A stretch of 64,000 nucleotides of DNA from Fidelibacterota bacterium (GTDB lineage Bacteria > Fidelibacterota > SORT01), in assembly GCA_022571215.1 (NCBI GenBank), contig JACZYG010000003.1:84868-148867 (forward strand). Reading direction: 5' to 3'. The position numbers were made by a program, and so were the translations under genes. The notes under the pieces are model-generated. The model did no database searches. It was not told where the DNA came from and worked only from the letters and a program-made list of their open reading frames with translations. Each line of letters begins with the position of its first letter. The stretch's first letter is position 1. This document shows, piece after piece, positions 37,368 to 46,254 of this stretch.

Positions 37368-39008
37368 TTACAACGTCAATTTTCCGTTAAATTTTTCCAT
37401 GATCTTTTCGACGGTAGGATGCTTTAACATTTTTTCCTCCGACATTGACTCATTATTATTCTCTGTTACTTCTTCTGCGCTGTCGTCATTTGCAGTTTTA
37501 AATTCACCGGAAACAGTTTTGAGCATAATATCAATACCGATCTTCTCTTTTAGGAAATCCCTGATGAATTTCGAATTATGCTCCACAGCTCCCTTTTCGT
37601 ATAGATCTTCATTATCAAAAGACAATTCAAGATAATTACCGTTCAGGCGGGTCAACTGACTTTTCCGTAGCGCGCTTCCGAGATTGGTTCTCGTTTTTGC
37701 GATCTCAGAAATAATTGATCCCCATTTTTCTTTTAACTCATCAAATCCAATTGAATCGCTCTCTTGGTTTCCATTATCTTTTGCGAGCGCGTTTTCGGAA
37801 TTGGATTTGGAAGAAGATTTCGAATCATCTTGCTTTGATTTAACGTTCTCTACATTTTCTGAATCGTTTCTTTCAACTGAATATCCCATTCCCTTTAGAA
37901 GAGATTCAATCTCAACGCTCTTATCCATATTCGATATTTTTAACAGTAACGATTCGAATATCATACGTGTCATTGAGCTTCGCGGAATAGAAAGTAATGC
38001 GTCTTCAGTTAATTTCAATATCCTGTGCAGTTCCGATTGAGCGAATCTGTCTTTTTGCGCCAGGTATAGTTCTTTTATATCTTTTGTCGTTTCGATCAAG
38101 TCGGCTGAATTTGTTACAGTGACGATAAGGAGCGACCGTAAATGTTCTAACAATCCGGAAATCAGTGTTTCGGGGTCGTATCCTTGTGACATCAGATCAT
38201 CAACTAATTCTAATCCTTTTATCGAGTTACCCGTCATGGCTATATCGGTTATTGAAAAAAAGATCTCTTCATCGACAACACTTAGAATTGATCGCACTGA
38301 CGAGTAGTCAACGCTGCCGTCGGTAAACGATATAACCTGATCGAGCAGGCTCAACGCGTCTCTCATACCGCCATCCGCTTTTTTTGCTATCAGCACCAAA
38401 GAATTTTCATCGATGTCTATTTTTTCCTTTTTCATTATTTCTAACAGAGATTTTATTATCTCGGAACTCGGAATCCGTTTGAAATCAAAACGTTGACATC
38501 TCGATAGAATTGTAGGAGGCACCTTATTGGGCTGTGTTGTCGCGAATATAAATACAACGTTTGGCGGCGGTTCTTCAAGCGTTTTCAGTAAAGCGTTAAA
38601 CGCTTCTTTAGTAAGCATATGAACTTCATCAATGATAACAACTTTATATGCGTTTTTCATCGGCGGATGACGGAGATAATCCTGAAGATCATCTCTGATC
38701 TTGTCAATGCCTCTATATGTTGCGCCGTCTATTTCTAATACATCGAGAGAGCGACCTTCGGTTATCTCCTTACAAATATCGCACTCTCCGCATGGCTCCG
38801 ACTTCGTTCCTTCTAAACAGTTCAATGCTTTGGACAAAATGCGGGCAGTCGTGGTTTTTCCGACTCCCCTTGGTCCTGATAGGATATAAGCATGAGAGAG
38901 GCGATCTAACGACAAGGCATTTTGCAAGGTTTTCGTTACATGACCTTGCCCTACAATTTCTTGAAATCGTTGAGGTCTATATTTTCTTGACAGTACTAAG
39001 TAAGACAA
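37368..39008 (-). CDS. dnaX: DNA polymerase III gamma/tau subunit
   Basis: 546 residues. Residues 1-230 form the AAA+ core: Walker A SGPRGVGKTT, zinc module CLEGTKSEPCGECDIC, IIDEVHMLTKEAFNALLKTL and TILSRCQRFDF. A Ser/Asp/Asn-rich linker (about 375-420) precedes the tau tail. The start is TTG 39008, with AGGA eight bases upstream and no in-frame ATG. It loads the beta clamp and ties the replisome together. It is downstream of the SRP RNA, with which it may share a transcript. Confidence 0.97.
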   Translation of the reverse strand: MSYLVLSRKYRPQRFQEIVGQGHVTKTLQNALSLDRLSHAYILSGPRGVGKTTTARILSKALNCLEGTKSEPCGECDICKEITEGRSLDVLEIDGATYRGIDKIRDDLQDYLRHPPMKNAYKVVIIDEVHMLTKEAFNALLKTLEEPPPNVVFIFATTQPNKVPPTILSRCQRFDFKRIPSSEIIKSLLEIMKKEKIDIDENSLVLIAKKADGGMRDALSLLDQVISFTDGSVDYSSVRSILSVVDEEIFFSITDIAMTGNSIKGLELVDDLMSQGYDPETLISGLLEHLRSLLIVTVTNSADLIETTKDIKELYLAQKDRFAQSELHRILKLTEDALLSIPRSSMTRMIFESLLLKISNMDKSVEIESLLKGMGYSVERNDSENVENVKSKQDDSKSSSKSNSENALAKDNGNQESDSIGFDELKEKWGSIISEIAKTRTNLGSALRKSQLTRLNGNYLELSFDNEDLYEKGAVEHNSKFIRDFLKEKIGIDIMLKTVSGEFKTANDDSAEEVTENNNESMSEEKMLKHPTVEKIMEKFNGKLTL

Positions 39009-39028
39009 TAATCATTCCTGTTAAAGTT

Positions 39029-39300
39029 GGCTGTGCGCCATACTCTGAGCGACTCCTTCCACTTCTACCTTTCCGTTACAAGCTCCACCTAAGCGGTCTG
39101 CGGCACACAAGTCGAAAGCTTACCGCTGCTACCTTCCGGTCCTGACGGAGTTCAGCAACTTCTCATTGCGCAGGACTTAGAGCTTCAACGCTTACTCCGC
39201 AAAAGAGCAGCGAAATCGGTACACCCTCGGTCATGGTATCGATCCGGCTACAGCGGGTTGCCGGTTACAGGGCACCGCTACCTCCCCATCGTGCACAGCC
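39029..39300 (-). ncRNA. ffs: signal recognition particle RNA, long form with Alu domain
   Basis: About 272 nt. The 5' end (GGCTGTGC) pairs with the 3' end (GCACAGCC). The central helix-8 region reads CTCCGTCAGGACCGGAAGGT followed by AGCAGC on the minus strand, carrying the GGAA tetraloop and asymmetric bulge bound by Ffh. A 270-nt length implies a Bacillus-like RNA with an Alu domain rather than the short 4.5S form. It starts 4 nt after the tRNA-Ala gene on the same strand, and ends 20 nt before the dnaX start codon with no obvious terminator. Confidence 0.92.
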
Positions 39301-39304
39301 TCTG

Positions 39305-39377
39305 TGGAGCCGAAGGGAGTCGAACCCTCGGCCTCTGCGTTGCGAACGCAGCGCTCTCCCAACTGAGCTACGGCCCC
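39305..39377 (-). tRNA. tRNA-Ala (anticodon CGC)
   Basis: 73 nt cloverleaf. The acceptor stem GGGGCCG/CGGCTCC contains the G3:U70 pair that identifies alanine tRNA, the discriminator is A73, and CCA is not encoded. The anticodon stem CTGCG/CGCAG closes loop TTCGCAA, giving anticodon CGC (codon GCG). The T arm has GGTTCGACTCC. A promoter lies 18 bp upstream. Confidence 0.95.
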
Positions 39378-39394
39378 TTTTAACACCGATTTTT

Positions 39395-39423
39395 AAGTTA
39401 CATCCGACCGCTGAATATGTCAA
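39395..39423 (-). promoter_or_regulatory. sigma70-type promoter of the tRNA-Ala/SRP RNA unit
   Basis: On the minus strand TTGACA (39423-39418), a 17 bp spacer, and TAACTT (39400-39395). Transcription would start near 39388, about 11 nt before the tRNA 5' end. It is likely the main promoter for the tRNA, the SRP RNA and possibly dnaX-ybaB-recR. Confidence 0.7.
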
Positions 39424-39465
39424 CAACGGTTTAACTTTTATACGATAATATTGCTCGAACTGATT

Positions 39466-40014
39466 TTAGATGTGCTCGTGAACAGAAAATGTCGCTCTAA
39501 GATTCCTTGCTTTCTCCCTGAGACTATCGTTTCTGGCATATTTAAGAATGGCTTCAACCAAAGCATTCAAGTGAGCGTCCTCTGATTCGATTAGATGGTC
39601 TATCACAGCCAGGAACGGCTCCTTCGGACTCTCAATGATCCGGTCGTATATTTCATTTATCTCAAGAGTTTCCAACTCATATGCTTCTTGCAGAGCCGCG
39701 TCAAGATCAAAATTCTCATTATTTATTTTATCTTCTGAGGTCTTAATGAAATCCTCCATTTTAGAAATAGTTGCATGATCTACTTCAACTATTTCTTTAA
39801 ACATGCCGGGGTTATTCCGATACATATTGGAGAGCGTATAAATTATAGTGGAGTGAACAGATTCCTGTTGAGCGAGAGAATCCCAAAATACTCTTATGCC
39901 TTCAGGTTTGTTGAATTTTCTGGCAACTTGTGTATAAAATTGGTTCATTCTCAACTCAAGCCCTCCCATTATCCTTAGGAGTTCAGGTGTTGAAAAAACG
40001 TTTTTACCGTTCAT
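39466..40014 (-). CDS. ferritin-like di-iron protein (rubrerythrin-type four-helix bundle)
   Basis: 182 residues, all helical. Candidate carboxylate and His ligands occur in the expected order: LELRMNQFY, QQESVHSTI (ExxH), AYELETLEINEIY, then IESEDAHLNAL (ExxH). This matches the ferritin-like superfamily; the rubredoxin domain of true rubrerythrins is absent. A role in iron or peroxide handling is inferred from the fold only. It stands alone between tRNA-Ala and the AmrS gene. Confidence 0.75.
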   Translation of the reverse strand: MNGKNVFSTPELLRIMGGLELRMNQFYTQVARKFNKPEGIRVFWDSLAQQESVHSTIIYTLSNMYRNNPGMFKEIVEVDHATISKMEDFIKTSEDKINNENFDLDAALQEAYELETLEINEIYDRIIESPKEPFLAVIDHLIESEDAHLNALVEAILKYARNDSLREKARNLRATFSVHEHI

Positions 40015-40062
40015 AGCACAAGCTTTTGGTTAACCATGATTGCAAAGGTAACATGAACTGAA

Positions 40063-41121
40063 TTAGGTGTCAAGCAAATTCGGATTAACTTTGTCCGAAT
40101 TGAAAATACCCGGAATTTTCGTACCGCATGACGGGCATGATCCGTCTAAAATATTATTTTGAAGTACCTTGTGCCAATTTCTTTCTATAAGAAGGGATTC
40201 ACAGTTGGGACAGAGCGTGCTTGATGAACTGATATCATGCACATTACCGACATAACAGTATTTCAATCCGGCATCTAAAGCAATTTTTCGGGCTCTATTC
40301 AATGTACCCGCTTCAGTTCTCGGTAGATCCTTCAATTTAAAATCCGGGTGGAACGCTGTAAAGTGCAGCGGAACATCTTCTCCCAAATTTTCGGTTATCC
40401 AGTCAACCATCTTTTTGAATTCATCATCTCCATCGTTCAAAGTCGGAATAATCAAATTGGTTATCTCTATCCAGACGTCAGTTTCATTTTTCAACCATTT
40501 TATAGTATCTAATACGGGTTCTAACTTTGAAAGCGTAATCTTCCCGTAAAACTCCTGTGAAAAAGCTTTAAGATCGACATTAGCGGCATCAACATTCTCG
40601 TAAGCGTCTATTCGAGCGTTTTCGGTGATATACCCCGCTGTTACCCATACACTCTTTATCCCTTCTTCTTTTGCCAATTTTGATATGTCCATTGCATACT
40701 CTGCCCATATGGTAGGATCATTATAGGTAAACGCTATCGAAGGACAATTATTATCTATGGCCATTTTAACTATCTGTTCAGGAGTAGCTTCGATGGAGTT
40801 AGCCTCATCAATTTTTACTTTTGATATATGCCAATTCTGACAGAATTTGCATCCGAGGTTACAACCGGCAGTACCGAAACTCAAAACACCTGTTCCGGGA
40901 AGAAAATGAAAGAGGGGTTTTTTTTCAATCGGGTCAATGGCGAAACCTGTAGGCCGACCGTAAGCAATATTTTCTATCGTACCGTCAATATTTTTGCGTA
41001 TAGCGCAGAAGCCTGCTTTACCCTCAGGGATCTTACAATATCTCGGGCAAAGCGTACACTCTGTTCGATTATTATCTGCGGGTCGCTGCCACCTGCCTGC
41101 ATGTTTTGCCATGGAACTCAT
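40063..41121 (-). CDS. amrS: AmrS-type radical SAM enzyme (AmmeMemoRadiSam system)
   Basis: 352 residues. An N-terminal Cys motif (CTLCPRYCKIPEGKAGFC) precedes the radical-SAM triad CNLGCKFCQN near residue 86 and the conserved PIEKKPLFHFLPGTGVLSFG. The C-terminus carries two CxxC pairs (CPNC, CPSC), a probable zinc ribbon. This layout is the AmmeMemoRadiSam radical SAM family, normally found with AmmA and Memo-like partners; neither is in this window. The function is unknown. The start could be the ATG three codons downstream (MAKHAG). Confidence 0.87.
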   Translation of the reverse strand: MSSMAKHAGRWQRPADNNRTECTLCPRYCKIPEGKAGFCAIRKNIDGTIENIAYGRPTGFAIDPIEKKPLFHFLPGTGVLSFGTAGCNLGCKFCQNWHISKVKIDEANSIEATPEQIVKMAIDNNCPSIAFTYNDPTIWAEYAMDISKLAKEEGIKSVWVTAGYITENARIDAYENVDAANVDLKAFSQEFYGKITLSKLEPVLDTIKWLKNETDVWIEITNLIIPTLNDGDDEFKKMVDWITENLGEDVPLHFTAFHPDFKLKDLPRTEAGTLNRARKIALDAGLKYCYVGNVHDISSSSTLCPNCESLLIERNWHKVLQNNILDGSCPSCGTKIPGIFNSDKVNPNLLDT

Positions 41122-41143
41122 TTCAAATAAAAGTTCTACAATT

Positions 41144-43174
41144 CTATTTTAGCTTCACCCATTCAACTAAATTGAGTTTTGCCAGGTCTTCAATTATTCT
41201 CTCAGTTATCTCCACATTAAACCGCCCAAATTCGGCGCTCACTAATTTGTGGATTTGAGATATATTTCTTTTACCGTCCATGAAATTTACTGTTTCGTAA
41301 CGTATCAGTTCAAGATTAGCGACTTTTACCTCACTATACCATTTGTAAGCCGCTCCAAGATTATCTGAAAACCAGGTGTCGGCATATGAGTCTGAAACAG
41401 GTCCGATAAATTTTCTCTTAGGAATACGAGCGGTTGAACCTGACACAAAGTTGGGAACGTTCAAGGACGCCTTCCCTATCTTACTCAACATCAGTGTCTT
41501 TTCTGATTTTCCCAGTTCGTCTAAGGCGACTCTATACATCTCTTCCATAGAGTCATCAACGCTTCTAAGGGAACGAATGGACATAAGAGCTTTGTTGTCA
41601 ATTTCTGTCTGAAGATCAATCCTATCCGTCAAATATTTAATTTGCTCCTGGCTGTCATTTATATTTAGTGAGAGAGAACCCTCTAATCCCAATTTTATTA
41701 TCCGTTCTCTCGCCCTTGCAAATGTGAGAATCGCTAAATCGTCTGCTTCCGCATCGCCCGCATTTGCTATCCACAATGCGCTATAGGCTCCTATTATCAT
41801 ATTTCTTTTGAGCGTTGTGGCATCAATCTTATCGTATGAGTCCTCATTTGTATGATGATACCTATCGGACCAATAACCGAGCGCAACTGTGGGAATTCCT
41901 ATCATCGGATCGTTCAGCATGTCATGATCGCTTCCTAACATGAATTTCTTCACGTCATACTCGAACAGATTATCAGAACCTGTTGAGGATACTGGTTCTT
42001 TCCTCTGCACTTCCTTAACCACTTCAACAATTAGATCGTTAAAAAAAGTCGGCGCTGAGGCAGGCGTCAGAATCAGATCAAGCCGGGTGTCTGTAATCTT
42101 TGTATTCTCCCCTACCATATCGAGATTAATTCCGCAAATTGCGCCCTCCAACTCGCCGAAATCTTTCGACAGGTACGCCATCGTCCCGAAATGCTCGGGC
42201 ACCCATAAAAATCTGATAGAACGGCGCGGTCGTTCTATCGCACCGGAGCTAATCATTCCGTTAAGACTTCGCGCTATTTCCAAGAGCGCCGCCGAGCCGC
42301 TTGCATTATCATTTGCCCCGGGTCTGTAGTGATCAAGGTGAGCTATAAGAACAAACTGCCCTGAATCTTTCTCTTTACCCTCAATCACCGCGCTTATTAT
42401 CCACAGCTTGCCAGAGTGAAGTTTTGCGTCTACCTCTGCGGTTACAATCACTTTCTCACCCGAATCGAGTAGATTCATTATTACTTCAGAGTTAGCGCGT
42501 GAAAGTTGAAATCCGAAACCTACTTTTTTCCGTTCCTCCTTCTTGGGCCAAAGACCGTTATATCGTACGGCATCCCTCATTTCAGGTCTGTCAGAATCAG
42601 AAGGTCTTATAACGACCCCGAATGCTCCCCTTTTTATCACGGATTGTCGATGTACCCTCCCGGCATAGCCGTAAGCGAAGACTATCTTCCCTTCGACATC
42701 AATATTCGCATAGTCATCATCCGTTAATCCCGACCCTGCGTCTATCAGTTCGCCGCTCCAGCTGCCGCCGTTAGATAACGTAGATAAGCTGGTTGGAATC
42801 TCAGAATAATCGGCAAGATTCAGCTCGTAAGGCTTAACCATCTTGAGAATTCCGCTCTTTACAGTCCAGGACATCGGGGAGGTGAAAGCGTTATATCTTT
42901 TTTTACCGTCTGACTTGTACTTATGCACTTTTATGTTAGTTATACCTGCTGATTCAAGTTCTTCTTTAATATATTTTGCTGCATCAGAATAGCCCTTGGT
43001 TGCTTGAACGCGATGATTTTGAATGATACGCTTCACGTCTTCCTTTGCCCGCGTTCCCGACACTGATTTAGAGACTTTCTCGAATAATTCTGTGTCAATA
43101 AATCCGGAATTTTGTATAGCGTGTACCGAACTTGATGCTAACGTTATCATTAGTATGACAAAATATGATTTCAT
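41144..43174 (-). CDS. secreted M28-family zinc peptidase with C-terminal extension
   Basis: 676 residues. Signal peptide MKSYFVILMITLASSSVHA. A PA-like insert (about 110-250) precedes the M28 catalytic domain with LIAHLDHYRPGANDNASG (zinc His and Asp), WVPEHFGT (catalytic Glu), INLDMVGE and HHTNEDSYDKID. It probably acts as an aminopeptidase. The last 90 residues (from about 585) contain FMDGKRNISQIHKLVSAEFG, which resembles a PqqD-like winged helix. It lies 22 bp upstream of amrS. Confidence 0.82.
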   Translation of the reverse strand: MKSYFVILMITLASSSVHAIQNSGFIDTELFEKVSKSVSGTRAKEDVKRIIQNHRVQATKGYSDAAKYIKEELESAGITNIKVHKYKSDGKKRYNAFTSPMSWTVKSGILKMVKPYELNLADYSEIPTSLSTLSNGGSWSGELIDAGSGLTDDDYANIDVEGKIVFAYGYAGRVHRQSVIKRGAFGVVIRPSDSDRPEMRDAVRYNGLWPKKEERKKVGFGFQLSRANSEVIMNLLDSGEKVIVTAEVDAKLHSGKLWIISAVIEGKEKDSGQFVLIAHLDHYRPGANDNASGSAALLEIARSLNGMISSGAIERPRRSIRFLWVPEHFGTMAYLSKDFGELEGAICGINLDMVGENTKITDTRLDLILTPASAPTFFNDLIVEVVKEVQRKEPVSSTGSDNLFEYDVKKFMLGSDHDMLNDPMIGIPTVALGYWSDRYHHTNEDSYDKIDATTLKRNMIIGAYSALWIANAGDAEADDLAILTFARARERIIKLGLEGSLSLNINDSQEQIKYLTDRIDLQTEIDNKALMSIRSLRSVDDSMEEMYRVALDELGKSEKTLMLSKIGKASLNVPNFVSGSTARIPKRKFIGPVSDSYADTWFSDNLGAAYKWYSEVKVANLELIRYETVNFMDGKRNISQIHKLVSAEFGRFNVEITERIIEDLAKLNLVEWVKLK

Positions 43175-43337
43175 AAACCCTCTATCTTAACGAACGCAAA
43201 ATACAAATTTAACCGAAACAGCATATCCGTCCTATAATATAGCGAAATATAAGTGTTGTTGGTTACATTTTCTCAGAATTGCTTATCATATATTTTTTCG
43301 TAATATTGTTAGCTGCAAATTAGGAAATTATTTAGAT

Positions 43338-44141
43338 ATGAAATATAAAAATATGATAACAGTTCTACTTTTCTTAGTTACGTTATCATTCCCAAAAACT
43401 TTATTGTCTCAAGTCAAGGTAGGTGAATTAGCGCCCGATTTTGAATACACTGATACAAATGGCGAAACTTATAAGCTTTCCGACTTTCGAGGTAATGTAG
43501 TTTTTCTCGCTTTTATCGGGTACGGCTGTCCCTTCTGCAGAGCTGAAGCTCCTTCTACTGAATCTGATATATGGCAAGTCTTTAAGAATGACTCTTTCAC
43601 CGCATTAGCATTGGAAACATGGAACGGCTCCCTATCGCAGGCGCAGGCTTATGTCAATTCCACAGGCATCACCTACCCCTTGCTCACACGCGCCGGCAAA
43701 GAATTAAATAATTATGGAATTACCTATGACAATTATCTTGTTCTTGATCATCAAGGCATTATTAGATATTCAAGCGCCGATAACGGAGGATTAGGACAAA
43801 GATATAGGATTAATGAGATAACGGACACTATCAGGCAATATTTGTTGAGGACAGGACTGAATTCAAGCGAAATTCCATATGACTTTAATTTATCACAAAA
43901 TTTTCCTAATCCTTTCAATGCCACTACAATTATTGAATACAACCTGCTTACAAGAGGTCGTGTAAGTCTGATTGTTTATGACATATTAGGCAGAATAGTT
44001 GAAGAGTTAGTTGATGAGATACAATCTCCCACTGAGTATATGATCGAATGGAATCCCCGCAATTTGCCGTCAGGTATTTATTTATATAAACTCACATTTG
44101 AAAATATCACTATTACACGAAAAATGGCATATCTCAGGTGA
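43338..44141 (+). CDS. secreted redoxin-domain protein with T9SS C-terminal sorting tail
   Basis: 267 residues. Signal peptide about 1-25; a redoxin/TlpA-like thioredoxin domain follows (VGELAPDFEYTDTNGETYKL) with the active site GYGCPFCRAE at about 70-79. From about residue 188 comes a T9SS type-A tail (FNLSQNFPNPFNATTIIEYN ... GIYLYKLTF). The pairing suggests a thiol-disulfide enzyme exported to or beyond the outer membrane. The next gene, another TlpA-like protein without the tail, starts with GTG overlapping this stop by 4 bp. Confidence 0.82.
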   Translation: MKYKNMITVLLFLVTLSFPKTLLSQVKVGELAPDFEYTDTNGETYKLSDFRGNVVFLAFIGYGCPFCRAEAPSTESDIWQVFKNDSFTALALETWNGSLSQAQAYVNSTGITYPLLTRAGKELNNYGITYDNYLVLDHQGIIRYSSADNGGLGQRYRINEITDTIRQYLLRTGLNSSEIPYDFNLSQNFPNPFNATTIIEYNLLTRGRVSLIVYDILGRIVEELVDEIQSPTEYMIEWNPRNLPSGIYLYKLTFENITITRKMAYLR

Positions 44142-44641
44142 TTAATAAAGCGCTGATCTTTCTTGTTACCCTCTTTATTTTTGAAGGAGAACTGTTTGCC
44201 CAGGAAAAAGCGCGCCTCATAAAATTGTCAGATATCAGAGGGAAGAGATATGATTTAGAAGAGCTTCTTAAAAAAGGTCCGGTATTAGTGGATTTTTGGG
44301 CAACATGGTGTAAACCTTGTAAAGAATATTTCCCTCATTTAGAGAGAATGCATAAAAAATATGAAGGCGAAGGTCTCTCCATCATCGGTGTCAACGAAGA
44401 CGGTCCCCGAAATAAGCGGAAAATTCGCTCATTTCTTCGTTCATTGAATATTTCCTTCCCTAATCTTGTCGATGAAACCGCTGAAGTGATGTCCGATTAC
44501 GGAGTCTACAGTCTGCCCACCTGGTTTTTAATCGGTAGGGACGGTTATATCGTCAGAATTCACAAAGGATATATCAAAGGAGATGAAAATCTTTTAGAAA
44601 ATGAAATAAAATCTTTATTGTTTAACAATGATGACTCTTAA
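44138..44641 (+). CDS. TlpA-family periplasmic thioredoxin
   Basis: 167 residues from GTG 44138. Signal peptide (MINKALIFLVTLFIFEGELFA) then a thioredoxin fold with the active site LVDFWATWCKPCKEYFPHL and cis-Pro loop (YSLPTWFLIG). It acts as a periplasmic disulfide reductase. GTGA overlaps the previous stop, so the two redox proteins are translationally coupled. It may reduce its T9SS-tailed neighbour or a shared substrate, by inference. Confidence 0.88.
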   Translation: MINKALIFLVTLFIFEGELFAQEKARLIKLSDIRGKRYDLEELLKKGPVLVDFWATWCKPCKEYFPHLERMHKKYEGEGLSIIGVNEDGPRNKRKIRSFLRSLNISFPNLVDETAEVMSDYGVYSLPTWFLIGRDGYIVRIHKGYIKGDENLLENEIKSLLFNNDDS

Positions 44642-44658
44642 AAGCTAAAGATTCAAAT

Positions 44659-46254
44659 TTGAATTTCCTCCGAAGCTTCATAACTCTTGTTTTCATGCTA
44701 ATAACGGCATATTCTCAAAATTCAGCTCAAGTTACCGCAGTTAACTATACCGAATTTCAAATTGGTAACTCGAATGACAGCCATACCACCCGAGCGGGTT
44801 GGTATGATCAATTCAATATCAATTACTCCGCAAATCCATTTAGTTTTGGATTAAGAATTGAAAACTATACTTCTTCGGACAATGAAAACGGGTATAGTTC
44901 CCTTTCTCAAAGATACATTGAGATCAGAGAAGACGCTTTTAGAGTCAGATTAGGAAACTTTTATAACATATTCGGAAACGGAATTTCTCAACGATCGTTT
45001 GACCTGCCCGGTGTTATCCTTGAAGATCTCGGCATATTTTCACGATATACGCCTACGCGTGATTTAAACGGCATACTTCTCGAATACTCGCTTTCCTCAT
45101 CTCAAATAACATTGCTCAGAGGCACTCCGGTGGAAAGCACCATCTCACCTTCAAGCAACTTTGATATTTTTTCTCAAAAGGATCGCAGGAGCGGGATCAT
45201 TGAAGGAGCTGAGATTGAATATAACTTTTCTGATTTTCTTGGGTTGGGCAGTTCATATCTGCATCTCATTCCGGATAAGGGTGAAGAAAATGAGATCTTC
45301 TCTTTTAGTCTGAATCTCAAATCTAATTTTTTCAGCGCTGTCCATAAAATAGATGGTTTATACATTGACATCGAAGGTGAACTAAGCAACAGGGACAGAA
45401 ATATCCTAACTGACGGGCTGCGCGTAACCCCGGATAACCCGCATGCGTTGTATCTTGCCTTAAACATGGATTACAAGAATCTTAGTCTATCTTCTGAATT
45501 CAAAGATTATCTTTCATACAATCTCGGAGTCAATGATCCCCCCTCATTGGTGAAAGAGCACTCTTATGTACTTTTGAACCGAAACACGCATGTGCTTCTT
45601 CCTCAAGATGAAATGGGTTATCAGATAGAGTTAAGCTATTTTTACTCTAAATTTACAACACTCACTACTAATTTAAGTTTTGCAAGAAACAATATCTTTC
45701 CCTACAACACTGATTTCTCAGAACGTTTTTATGAAGTCTCTCATAAGTTTTCTGATGATTTAAAGGGCACATTATATTTCGTGAATTCCAAAGACGAATT
45801 TAACAGCATCACAAAAAGAATATCCTTCGGCAGCGCATGGGACATCAACCTCAATCATAATACAAGCACAACTCTTGATATTGCGTTGCAAGAAGCCGAA
45901 AGAGATTACGAATTTTACCTTAAAAAGGATGACGTATCGAGAAGTCTGGAAATTAGCAAGCATAAAAATCTGTATATGTCTTTATCATTCGGAAGATCAG
46001 GTCTCTTCTCTGCGGGGTTGGTGACAGAACGCTCCACCGATCTGTTAGACACTGATAGACGTTCTACAATAGATTTTATTGAAACCTCCGCCCGTTGGTG
46101 GACATCAATTAATCTATCATTTGAATTGGGAATGAAACATCATGTGCGTATATTCGCCGGAAAACGACGCGGTGGTCCTGCTTGTACGGCAGGGACATGT
46201 TATGAACTACTTCCGTTTGAGGGGCTGGAAATTAATATTACCAGCAGATTATAG
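44659..46254 (+). CDS. DUF6029-like outer-membrane beta-barrel protein
   Basis: 531 residues from TTG 44659, with a signal peptide (about 1-23). The body has alternating-strand aromatic patterns typical of barrels. The end (GKRRGGPACTAGTCYELLPF) resembles the closing segment of DUF6029 proteins of Bacteroidetes, including a Cys pair spaced by four residues. Function is unknown. It is downstream of two thioredoxin-fold proteins and its Cys pair could be a substrate. The AlkC-like gene begins immediately after its stop in the same frame. Confidence 0.72.
   Translation: MNFLRSFITLVFMLITAYSQNSAQVTAVNYTEFQIGNSNDSHTTRAGWYDQFNINYSANPFSFGLRIENYTSSDNENGYSSLSQRYIEIREDAFRVRLGNFYNIFGNGISQRSFDLPGVILEDLGIFSRYTPTRDLNGILLEYSLSSSQITLLRGTPVESTISPSSNFDIFSQKDRRSGIIEGAEIEYNFSDFLGLGSSYLHLIPDKGEENEIFSFSLNLKSNFFSAVHKIDGLYIDIEGELSNRDRNILTDGLRVTPDNPHALYLALNMDYKNLSLSSEFKDYLSYNLGVNDPPSLVKEHSYVLLNRNTHVLLPQDEMGYQIELSYFYSKFTTLTTNLSFARNNIFPYNTDFSERFYEVSHKFSDDLKGTLYFVNSKDEFNSITKRISFGSAWDINLNHNTSTTLDIALQEAERDYEFYLKKDDVSRSLEISKHKNLYMSLSFGRSGLFSAGLVTERSTDLLDTDRRSTIDFIETSARWWTSINLSFELGMKHHVRIFAGKRRGGPACTAGTCYELLPFEGLEINITSRL

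Noticed and set aside
38379..38385. A7 run in dnaX as a programmed frameshift site
   Set aside because: It lies in codons near 210, inside the AAA+ core and far too early for a gamma-type product; it encodes the conserved KKADGG stretch.
38717..39145. 142-codon rightward frame over dnaX 5' end and SRP RNA
   Set aside because: It is antisense to two well supported genes.
39233..39448. 71-codon rightward frame over the SRP RNA and tRNA-Ala
   Set aside because: It is complementary to structured RNA genes and has no coding features.
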